Positions 1-5,875 of a stretch of 5,875 nucleotides of DNA are shown here, in pieces. Origin of the DNA: Flavobacterium sp. (GTDB lineage: Bacteria > Bacteroidota > Bacteroidia > Flavobacteriales > Flavobacteriaceae). The position numbers and the translations under genes were made by a program. The first letter of the stretch is position 1. Each line of letters begins with the position of its first letter. The stretch covers positions 1-5,875 of the forward strand of contig JAUXNR010000201.1 of assembly GCA_030682755.1 (NCBI GenBank). The letters run 5' to 3'. A model generated the notes under the pieces. That model ran no database searches. It saw only the letters and a program-made list of their open reading frames with translations, and had not been told where the DNA came from.

Positions 1-713
1 GAAGAATGGCAGAACCTGAGAATATTGTTGCATTTCTTGAAAACGATTTATCACAGAAATTGCCACTCAAAGGAAAAAAAATACTAATTACTGCCGGTCC
101 AACATACGAAGCAATAGATCCTGTGCGTTTTATAGGAAATCATGCAACCGGAAAAATGGGATTTGATATTGCAGCAGAAGCAATTCAACTAGGAGCAGAA
201 GTGGTTTTGGTTTCAGGGCCAACATCATTAAAGCCATCAAATTCAGGGATTCAGTTGATTAGAGTTACAAATGCAGCTGAAATGTTTGAAGTTTCAAGTA
301 AACATTTTGATGATTCAGATGTGTTTATTGCAGCAGCAGCAGTGGCTGATTATAAACCAAAAAATGTAGCTCAACAAAAAATTAAAAAGTCTGATGATGC
401 TTTTTTTATTGAATTTGAAAAAACCACAGACATTCTGGCAACATTAAGTTTGAGAAAAAAGAAACAATTGGTTGTTGGTTTTGCATTGGAAACAGAAAAT
501 GAAATTGAAAATGCAAAATTGAAAATCCAGAAAAAAAACTTAGATTTGATAGTTTTAAATTCGTTAAATGATAAAGGAGCCGGATTTGGTCAACCAACCA
601 ATAAAGTGACTTTTATTGATAAAGATTTTAAAATAGAAGCCATGCCATTAAAGTCAAAAGAAGAAGTGGCAAAAGATATTTTAAACAAGGTAATACACTA
701 TTTATATGCGTAA
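1..713 (+). CDS. coaBC: Bifunctional phosphopantothenoylcysteine decarboxylase / phosphopantothenate-cysteine ligase, 3' part (CoaB domain)
   Basis: This is the C-terminal CoaB half of the cytosolic CoaBC protein, which joins cysteine to 4'-phosphopantothenate (CTP-dependent in most bacteria) and then decarboxylates the product, two steps of coenzyme A synthesis. The gene is cut by the left window edge. The reading frame is open from base 3, and the ATG at base 6 is internal: Arg-Met-Ala-Glu-Pro-Glu matches the GRMAEPE linker at the end of the CoaC flavoprotein domain. Numbering from that Met, visible CoaB motifs are ITAGPTYEAIDPVRF (28-42), GNHATGKMG (44-52), with Asn45 matching the Asn that handles the acyl-cytidylate intermediate in E. 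coli, AAAVADYKP (110-118), the KxKKxxD lysine motif (125-131), and GFALETEN (158-165). The flavin-binding CoaC half lies outside the window. The stop codon lies inside the next gene (8-base overlap). Identification is very secure; whether the upstream half is intact cannot be seen. Confidence 0.96.
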   Translation, partial: RMAEPENIVAFLENDLSQKLPLKGKKILITAGPTYEAIDPVRFIGNHATGKMGFDIAAEAIQLGAEVVLVSGPTSLKPSNSGIQLIRVTNAAEMFEVSSKHFDDSDVFIAAAAVADYKPKNVAQQKIKKSDDAFFIEFEKTTDILATLSLRKKKQLVVGFALETENEIENAKLKIQKKNLDLIVLNSLNDKGAGFGQPTNKVTFIDKDFKIEAMPLKSKEEVAKDILNKVIHYLYA

Positions 714-1593
714 TGTTATACTAGTTTTTTTATGTTTTTGTTTTACAACAATTTCTGCTCAGGAATTGAATTGTGAAGTTAAAATAAATTCAGATCGTGT
801 AACCGCGACAAATCAGCAAATTTTTAAAACGTTGGAAACATCGTTAAATGAATTTGTAAATAAAACAAAATGGACCAATCAAACTTTCAAACAAAATGAA
901 CGCATTGAATGTTCCATGTTTATCAATGTAGCTGAATTCAATGCTAATGCATTCTCTGCAACCATTCAAGTACAAGCTTCCAGACCGGTTTATAATAGTT
1001 TGTATTCCACACCAATTTTCAATTTTAATGACAAAGATTTTAGTTTTAGATATGTTGAATTTGAAAATTTATTTTTTAATCCCAATTCATTTGATTCAAA
1101 TTTAGTGTCTGTTTTAGCTTATTATGTTTACATCATTTTAGGAGTTGATGCGGATACTTATACCTTAAATGGAGGAACAAGTTATTTTGAACAAGCTCAG
1201 GCAATCGCTGCAATTGCTCAAACCGGCGGTTATAAAGGATGGGGTCAGTCTGATGGATTTCAAAACCGTCATTTTTTGGTAAATGATTTATTGTCAAATA
1301 CCTTTGATCCAATTAGAGAAACCATGTTTCAATATCATTCAAACGGATTGGATTTAATGGCAGATAATTTGAAATTAGGCAAAGAGAATATAAAAGCATC
1401 GCTTATGAACTTGGGCAATGTGCATAATGTGCGACCAAATGCTTTTTTAACACGTGTATTTTTTGATACCAAATCAGACGAAGTGGTTTCTGTTTTTTCT
1501 GGTGGACCTGTTGTGAATATTGCAGATTTAGTAGATAACTTAAATCGTGTATCGCCGTTAAATTCTTCAAAGTGGACATCTGTTAAGTTTTAA
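706..1593 (+). CDS. porD: DUF4835 family protein, type IX secretion system protein PorD-like
   Basis: The 295-residue product has a clear Sec signal peptide: Met-Arg-Asn, a hydrophobic stretch at 4-16, and a likely cleavage after ISA (18/19), leaving a mature N-terminal Gln. It is therefore exported to the periplasm or outer membrane side. No further membrane helix is convincing; 136-147 is moderately hydrophobic but runs into GVDADTY. I recognise the overall pattern of the DUF4835 family, named PorD in current annotation: TNQQIFKTLETSLNEFVN near the start (35-52), ASRPVYNSLYSTPIFNFND (91-109), LAYYVYIILGVDADTY (137-152), GGTSYFEQAQAIA (156-168), and a C-terminal NRVSPLNSSKWTSVKF (280-295). 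Full length agrees with the family as I recall it. The family is linked to the T9SS, but its molecular role is poorly defined. The start is fixed by the signal peptide and overlaps the end of coaBC by 8 bases, suggesting cotranscription and translational coupling. Family is fairly sure; the T9SS role is by family name only. Confidence 0.82.
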   Translation: MRNVILVFLCFCFTTISAQELNCEVKINSDRVTATNQQIFKTLETSLNEFVNKTKWTNQTFKQNERIECSMFINVAEFNANAFSATIQVQASRPVYNSLYSTPIFNFNDKDFSFRYVEFENLFFNPNSFDSNLVSVLAYYVYIILGVDADTYTLNGGTSYFEQAQAIAAIAQTGGYKGWGQSDGFQNRHFLVNDLLSNTFDPIRETMFQYHSNGLDLMADNLKLGKENIKASLMNLGNVHNVRPNAFLTRVFFDTKSDEVVSVFSGGPVVNIADLVDNLNRVSPLNSSKWTSVKF

Positions 1594-1678
1594 ACTTGTT
1601 CATACAATCTTTATTTTATAGTTATTTTTTTAATAGATTTTAAGTACATTGCATTTGGATTTTTTGAATCAAAATGAA

Positions 1679-3331
1679 ATGCTAACGTCTTTATCTATAA
1701 AGAATTATGCCTTAATTGAAAAATTGTCTATTGATTTTTCAAAAGGGTTTTCAATCATTACCGGCGAAACCGGTGCTGGAAAGTCTATTCTATTAGGTGC
1801 ATTAGGTTTAGTGTTAGGGAAGCGAGCCGATCTTAATTCCTTAAAAAATAAAGATGAAAAGTGTATTGTTGAAGCTGGTTTTCAAATTGAAAAATACAAT
1901 TTACGCTCGTTTTTTGATGAAAATGATATCGATTTTGAAGAACAAACTATCATTAGAAGAGAAATTTTGCCAAACGGAAAATCCAGAGCTTTTATTAATG
2001 ACAGTCCGGTTTCGCTTCAACAAGTTTCTGAATTAGGAGCCTTTCTGATAGATGTTCATTCGCAACATCAAACCCTTGAAATTACAGAGTCAAAATATCA
2101 GTTTGATATGATTGATGCTTTGTCAAATCAACAAAATGTTGTTGCAGATTTTTACTCTAAATTGCAAACTTTAAAGAGTTTTGAATCCGATTTAGAACAA
2201 CATAAACTTTCTTTACAAAGCCAACTCAAAGAACAAGATTATACTGCTTTTTTATATGATGAATTGGTTGCGTCTGATCTGAAAATTGGTATTCAGGAAG
2301 AGCTTGAAGAAGAGTTGTCCAAACTGTCAAATGTTGAATTAATCAGAGAACAGCTTGAAAAAACAATAGCATTATCTGACAATGAACAATTCGGAATTTT
2401 ACAAAATCTAAAAGAAGTAAAAAATCTTATTTTTAAAATAAGTGCCATTTCACAGCATTATGCTCAAATTCATGAGAGATTGGATTCTGTTCAAATTGAA
2501 TTTAAAGATATTTTAGATGAAATGAACATTTTGTCTGATGCAGTTGTTTTTGAACCGGAACAATTGGAATCGATAAATTCAAAATTACAATTGATTTATT
2601 CTTTACAAAAAAAGCATCAAGTTCAAACCATTGAGGAATTGTTAGAAATTAAAAATTCACTTGAAGTTAAAGTTGATTCTGTTGCAGCAGTTGAAAGTGA
2701 AATAAGCCAATTGGAAGAAAAAATTTCAGCATTAAAGAATGAATTGCGTTTAATAGCTCAAAACATCAGAAAAAACAGATTGGCTAACATACCAAAATTA
2801 GAGTCTCAGTTGGTTGACGTTTTGAAGCTTTTAGGAATGCCAAATGCTCAAATCAAAATTGAATTAGAAGAAACCATTGCATTTAATAATTTTGGACAAG
2901 ATGTTATTCAATTTTTATTTTCTGCAAATAAAGGCTCTGATTTAGGAACATTAAAAAAAGTGGCTTCTGGCGGTGAAATGTCTCGTTTAATGTTAGCTGT
3001 AAAAGCAGTGCTGTCCAATTATTCGCAATTGCCAACGATACTTTTTGATGAAATTGATACAGGAGTTTCAGGAGAAATTGCAGATAAAATGGGAGAGATA
3101 ATGAAAGAAATGAGCAAGAATATGCAAGTTTTTGCTATAACCCATTTACCTCAAATTGCAGCAAAAGGGGATGAGCATTTTAAAGTGTATAAAACCAGTG
3201 TTAATGATGCAACGCAAACTCAAATTGAATTGTTAAATTCAGAAAACAGAATAATTGAAATTGCACAAATGTTATCGGGTTCATCCGTATCAGATTCAGC
3301 AATAAATCATGCAAAAGCCTTATTGAATTAA
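1679..3331 (+). CDS. recN: DNA repair protein RecN
   Basis: RecN is a cytosolic SMC-like ATPase that acts in recombinational repair of double-strand breaks. The 550-residue product has the normal family length and layout: an N-terminal ATPase lobe with Walker A GETGAGKS (29-36), the conserved DVHSQHQ (125-131), a long central region (about 155-370) rich in Glu, Lys, Leu and Gln that fits a coiled coil, then the C-terminal lobe with ABC signature SGGEMSR (430-436), Walker B ILFDEID (454-460) followed by TGVSG, and the His-loop AITHLPQ (486-492). I place the start at the ATG at 1679 because MLTSLSIKNYALIEKL is the usual RecN N-terminus; an in-frame TTG 30 bases upstream would add ten residues not expected in the family. 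The 85-base gap to porD is very AT-rich and shows no clear hairpin or good promoter match. All ATPase motifs are intact, so the gene appears functional. I see no sign of a LexA-type operator, though I cannot exclude one. Confidence 0.96.
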   Translation: MLTSLSIKNYALIEKLSIDFSKGFSIITGETGAGKSILLGALGLVLGKRADLNSLKNKDEKCIVEAGFQIEKYNLRSFFDENDIDFEEQTIIRREILPNGKSRAFINDSPVSLQQVSELGAFLIDVHSQHQTLEITESKYQFDMIDALSNQQNVVADFYSKLQTLKSFESDLEQHKLSLQSQLKEQDYTAFLYDELVASDLKIGIQEELEEELSKLSNVELIREQLEKTIALSDNEQFGILQNLKEVKNLIFKISAISQHYAQIHERLDSVQIEFKDILDEMNILSDAVVFEPEQLESINSKLQLIYSLQKKHQVQTIEELLEIKNSLEVKVDSVAAVESEISQLEEKISALKNELRLIAQNIRKNRLANIPKLESQLVDVLKLLGMPNAQIKIELEETIAFNNFGQDVIQFLFSANKGSDLGTLKKVASGGEMSRLMLAVKAVLSNYSQLPTILFDEIDTGVSGEIADKMGEIMKEMSKNMQVFAITHLPQIAAKGDEHFKVYKTSVNDATQTQIELLNSENRIIEIAQMLSGSSVSDSAINHAKALLN

Positions 3332-3390
3332 TTCACAATAGTAACTATTTAAACTCTTATCAAAAAGGGTAAACCTTAAAATTTATACAT

Positions 3391-4584
3391 ATGATTATAG
3401 AACCAAGAATGCGAGGATTTATTTGTTTAACAGCTCACCCTGATGGTTGTGCTCAGAATGTTAAAAATCAAATTAATTATGTAAAATCAAAAGGAAAAAT
3501 TGATGGAGCAAAGCGTGTTTTAGTTATAGGTGCATCCACGGGTTTTGGGTTGGCCTCAAGAATATCAAGTGCGTTTGGATGTGATGCAGCAACGGTTGGT
3601 GTGTTTTTTGAAAAACCACCTGCCCCCGGAAAAACAGCAACACCCGGATGGTATAATTCTGCAGCATTTGAAAAAGAAGCCACCGCAGCAGGTTTGTATG
3701 CTAAAAGTATTAATGGAGATGCTTTTTCAGATGAAATTAAGCAACAAACTTTAGATTTGATAAAAGCAGATTTGGGTCAAATTGACTTGGTAATTTACAG
3801 TTTGGCATCTCCGGTTCGTTTACATCCAAAAACCGGTGTGTTACATCGATCAGTTTTGAAACCAATTGGGCAAACTTTTACAAATAAAACGGTAGATTTT
3901 CATACCGGGAATGTGACTCAAGTTTCAATTGAACCGGCCAATCAAGAGGATATAGATAATACAGTTGTAGTAATGGGTGGAGAAGATTGGGCAATGTGGA
4001 TGGATGCTTTGTCTGATGCAAATTTATTAGCAGATGGAGCAACTACTTTGGCTTATTCTTATATCGGACCAGCGGTAACAGAGGCGGTTTACAGAAAAGG
4101 AACAATCGGAAGAGCAAAAGATGATTTAGAAGCTACAGCATTTAAAATTACGGATAAATTAAAGTCAATTAGCGGAAAAGCATTTGTTTCTGTAAATAAA
4201 GCATTGGTGACTCAGGCAAGTTCTGCTATTCCTGTAATCCCACTTTATATTTCGTTATTATATAAAATCATGAAAGCAGAAGGAATTCACGAAGGCTGTA
4301 TTGAGCAAATTCAACGTTTATATAGTGATAGATTATATCATGGTAGTGAAATTCCAACAGACGAACAAGGAAGAATCAGAATTGATGATTGGGAAATGCG
4401 TGAAGATGTTCAAAATCAAATAGCTGCTTTGTGGGTAGAGTCCACTACAGAAAATTTGGCAGCCATAGGAGATCTTGCAGGATACAAACAAGATTTCTTG
4501 AATCTTTTTGGATTTGGATTTGACGGAGTAGACTATTTAAAGGATACTGATGAAATGGTTTTGATTCCTAGTGTAAAGTATTAG
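3391..4584 (+). CDS. fabV: Trans-2-enoyl-ACP/CoA reductase (NADH), FabV type
   Basis: FabV enzymes reduce the trans-2 double bond of enoyl-ACP (last step of fatty acid elongation), or of enoyl-CoA in the closely related Ter enzymes, using NADH. The 397-residue length matches the family (about 400), much longer than FabI. Motifs seen: the N-terminal MIIEPRMRGFICLTAHP, Rossmann glycine loop GASTGFG (47-53), VFFEKP with Glu74 (71-76), an acidic residue expected to favour NADH over NADPH, YSLASPVR (136-143), and the active-site Tyr-x8-Lys as Tyr234 and Lys243 within VYRKGTIGRAK. Asp244 follows the catalytic Lys, where several characterised relatives, as I recall, have a second Lys. The C-terminal part includes LYSDRLYHG and DDWEMREDVQ, typical of the family. 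The start is supported by family alignment; it lies 59 bases after recN with no Shine-Dalgarno sequence, and a strong terminator follows. Whether ACP or CoA substrates dominate cannot be read from the sequence. The FabV class is usually triclosan-tolerant. Confidence 0.95.
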   Translation: MIIEPRMRGFICLTAHPDGCAQNVKNQINYVKSKGKIDGAKRVLVIGASTGFGLASRISSAFGCDAATVGVFFEKPPAPGKTATPGWYNSAAFEKEATAAGLYAKSINGDAFSDEIKQQTLDLIKADLGQIDLVIYSLASPVRLHPKTGVLHRSVLKPIGQTFTNKTVDFHTGNVTQVSIEPANQEDIDNTVVVMGGEDWAMWMDALSDANLLADGATTLAYSYIGPAVTEAVYRKGTIGRAKDDLEATAFKITDKLKSISGKAFVSVNKALVTQASSAIPVIPLYISLLYKIMKAEGIHEGCIEQIQRLYSDRLYHGSEIPTDEQGRIRIDDWEMREDVQNQIAALWVESTTENLAAIGDLAGYKQDFLNLFGFGFDGVDYLKDTDEMVLIPSVKY

Positions 4585-4652
4585 ATTGCTTAAAAAACTG
4601 CCGCAAACTGGACTTGTATTTGTAAATAGTACTCTTTTTTGTAAAATTTATT

Positions 4653-4691
4653 AACAAAACTCACTTTTTTTAAGTGAGTTTTGTTGTTTTT
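4653..4691 (+). terminator. Rho-independent terminator after fabV
   Basis: A perfect 14-bp inverted repeat is present: left arm AACAAAACTCACTT (4653-4666), a five-T loop (4667-4671), and right arm AAGTGAGTTTTGTT (4672-4685). A G and five T residues follow (4686-4691). The T-tract on the + strand only and the position 69 bases past the fabV stop indicate termination of the rightward transcript from fabV. No comparable T-tract follows the stem on the opposite strand, so it is probably one-directional. It separates the housekeeping run from the secreted-protein gene at 4738. Confidence 0.87.
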
Positions 4692-4712
4692 AACAATTTA
4701 TTAATACATTTA
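4684..4712 (+). promoter_or_regulatory. Possible Bacteroidota-type promoter for the secreted-protein gene
   Basis: The phylum's housekeeping promoter is described as TTG (or TTTG) near -33 and TAnnTTTG near -7. Here TACATTTA (4705-4712) matches seven of eight positions, with the last G replaced by A, and a TTG lies at 4684-4686, 18 bases upstream. The spacing is acceptable and would give a leader of roughly 20 bases before the ATG at 4738. A promoter is expected here because a terminator sits immediately upstream; the TTG in fact overlaps the terminator's end. In DNA this AT-rich such partial matches arise by chance, so this is a weak call. Confidence 0.3.
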
Positions 4713-4737
4713 TAAGATTATTTAAAACTCTATAAAT

Positions 4738-5875
4738 ATGAAAAAAATTACGATTGTATTAATTGTATTGCTTTCGCATTGGTTAAATGCACAAATAGCA
4801 ATACACTCTTTTAGTCAAACGCAAGGGACTTATGTTCCGATTTCGGGAGGAACTGTAGTTGCAGCATATGTTGGCACAGTTGGTGTTGATAAAATGGATG
4901 ATGTAGTTTATAATCTACCTTCCGGGACAATTCCTTTTCTTTTTAACTTTAACGGTACAGACTATGATGGATTAAATATTAATTCAAATGGTTACATTAC
5001 ATTTGGAGCCACTGCTCCAGCAAACAATTTATATACGCCTATATCTGCTAGTACAGCATTTAATGGTGCTATTTCTTCTTTTGGAGTTGATTTAGAGGGA
5101 GGATTTTTAACTAGTGGAGATAGAACTTTGGGATCTCCTGATATCTTAAATGTGGCTAATTTAGGTCCCGTTCAAGTAGGAGATTTTATTTCAGGAGCCG
5201 GAATACCAGCTTTAACAACCATAGTAGCTATTAATGGGTCTACTATAACTATGAGTGCTAATGCTACTACGACAGGGCTAAATGGAGGAGTGCAGTTTGG
5301 AGGTCCAAGTTGGTCAAACATAAAGTATGTAACACAAGGAGTGGCTCCTAATAGGGTTTTTGTAATTCAATATTCAAATTTTAAACGTTTTGGTACAACA
5401 TTTAGTATAGCTCAGCATATGAGTTTGAGTTTTCAAATACGTTTGCACGAAGCTGATAACAGCATTCAAGTTGTATATGGTGATTGTTCTCCGGGTTTAA
5501 CAACTTCTACTACAACATCTCAAGTAGGACTTAGAGGGTCAACAAATTCATTTGCAACAAATGTTAATAATAGGTTAAATACAAAAGGCGTAAATGACAA
5601 TTGGATAAATTCTGCTCAAGGAACATCTAATGCATCTGGGCTATTATTTAACAATGCTAGTCCAGCCAATATAATTACTTCAGGATTAACTTATACTTGG
5701 AGTCCTCCGTTACCATGTGCTGGGACTCCAACAGCGGGATCAGTTACACCGGCATCATTAAATATATGTTCAGGATCACTTCCGGGAGCATTAGTTTTAA
5801 ATGGTTTTTCGGCTGGAGTTTCCGGAATTTCTTTTCAATGGGAGCAATCAACAGACGGTGGTGCAAATTGGGTAA
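4738..5875 (+). CDS. Large secreted/surface protein, N-terminal part (signal peptide, beta-rich domain, Ig-like region); cut by window end
   Basis: The frame is open from the ATG at 4738 to the right edge (379 codons, no stop), so the C-terminus is missing. The product starts with a signal peptide: MKK, a hydrophobic core (4-12), and likely cleavage after LNA (18/19), giving a mature Gln. Residues about 22-325 look like one exported beta-sandwich domain of a type common at the start of long flavobacterial surface proteins: LNINSNGYITFGA (79-91), APNRVFVIQYSNFKRFG (203-219), SLSFQIRLHE (229-238), IQVVYGD (243-249), and closing in LTYTWSPPLPC (317-327). An inserted module occupies about 122-190. 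From about 328 a Cys-containing Ig-like repeat begins (NICSG at 342-346, ISFQWEQSTDGGANW at 364-378). Composition is Gly, Ser, Thr and Asn-rich with few charged residues, as in secreted adhesins. A C-terminal T9SS sorting domain is expected but lies outside the window. The exact function is unknown; adhesion or surface-layer roles are only guesses. Confidence 0.85.
   Translation, partial: MKKITIVLIVLLSHWLNAQIAIHSFSQTQGTYVPISGGTVVAAYVGTVGVDKMDDVVYNLPSGTIPFLFNFNGTDYDGLNINSNGYITFGATAPANNLYTPISASTAFNGAISSFGVDLEGGFLTSGDRTLGSPDILNVANLGPVQVGDFISGAGIPALTTIVAINGSTITMSANATTTGLNGGVQFGGPSWSNIKYVTQGVAPNRVFVIQYSNFKRFGTTFSIAQHMSLSFQIRLHEADNSIQVVYGDCSPGLTTSTTTSQVGLRGSTNSFATNVNNRLNTKGVNDNWINSAQGTSNASGLLFNNASPANIITSGLTYTWSPPLPCAGTPTAGSVTPASLNICSGSLPGALVLNGFSAGVSGISFQWEQSTDGGANWV
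5155..5277 (+). other. Inserted beta-rich module within the secreted protein (VGDFISGAGIP... type)
   Basis: Residues about 140-180 of the secreted protein read VQVGDFISGAGIP (145-157), TTIVAINGSTITMS (160-173) and ANATTTG (174-180). This resembles a short module I recall from phage fibre-like and bacterial surface proteins, with pattern VG..V.G.GIP..T.I..I.G..IT.S..AT.TG. It sits between SSFGVDLEGG and SWSNIKYVTQG, segments that in related flavobacterial proteins appear to be nearly adjacent. The reading frame is kept throughout. The pattern is visible directly; the claim that it is an insertion relative to relatives is from memory of the family, without an alignment. Confidence 0.5.

Noticed and set aside
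328..350. Run of GCA codons in coaBC resembling a microsatellite
   Set aside because: It encodes the conserved Ala-rich AAAVAD motif of the CoaB domain, so protein function explains it.
406..597. Open frame on the minus strand, 63 codons
   Set aside because: It lies wholly inside the CoaB coding region, is rich in Phe and Leu from reversed A-rich codons, and has no recognisable motif.
1594..1678. AT-rich gap between porD and recN as promoter or terminator
   Set aside because: TGCATTTG at 1650-1657 is one base off the TAnnTTTG element, but no TTG is found at a proper distance upstream, and there is no stable hairpin.
1854..2036. Second + strand open frame inside recN
   Set aside because: It overlaps the conserved RecN N-terminal lobe in another frame and its Lys/Asn/Leu-rich product matches nothing I know.
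3364..3378. Small inverted repeat AAGG...CCTT before fabV
   Set aside because: Only a 4-bp stem, with no T-tract; too weak for a terminator or operator.
3477..3754. Open frames on both strands inside fabV (3477-3683 minus, 3530-3754 plus)
   Set aside because: Both are shadows of the conserved FabV glycine-loop region; neither has its own start context or motif.
4595..4610. Direct repeat AAACTG with a 4-base spacer after fabV
   Set aside because: Two copies of a 6-base word are expected by chance in such DNA and there is no further structure.

Overview
The window looks like chromosomal DNA from a member of the Bacteroidota, most likely the family Flavobacteriaceae. Three things point there: strongly AT-rich DNA with A/T-biased codons; start codons preceded by A/T-rich sequence rather than a clear Shine-Dalgarno element; and a gene of the DUF4835/PorD family, which is associated with the type IX secretion system (T9SS) found in this phylum. 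Genus or species cannot be fixed from this sequence alone.

All five genes are on the + strand. Bases 1-713 are the 3' part of coaBC, the coenzyme A biosynthesis fusion gene, cut by the left edge. The gene overlaps by 8 bases a porD-like gene (706-1593) for a small exported protein. After an 85-base AT-rich gap comes recN (1679-3331), a DNA-repair ATPase of the SMC family. A 59-base gap follows, then fabV (3391-4584), an NADH-dependent trans-2-enoyl-ACP/CoA reductase. A strong intrinsic terminator with a 14-bp perfect stem lies at 4653-4691 and closes this run. A separate gene then begins at 4738 and runs off the right edge. It encodes a signal peptide, a beta-rich N-terminal domain with an apparent inserted module, and the start of an Ig-like repeat region. 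This is the usual build of a large secreted or surface protein of flavobacteria.

The first four genes are conserved housekeeping functions (CoA synthesis, a secretion accessory, recombinational repair, fatty acid synthesis) packed closely in one direction. coaBC and porD are almost certainly cotranscribed. recN and fabV may belong to the same transcript, since no terminator-like hairpin separates them, but that is not proven. The fifth gene is a distinct transcription unit of more accessory character, and its product may be a client of the T9SS to which PorD belongs.

I see no tRNA or rRNA, CRISPR array, insertion sequence, integrase or phage gene, and no gene-free stretch over about 155 bases. 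I found no convincing undescribed system. The most interesting points are the inserted module in the last protein, the tight coaBC-porD overlap, and an Asp in place of a second active-site Lys in FabV.
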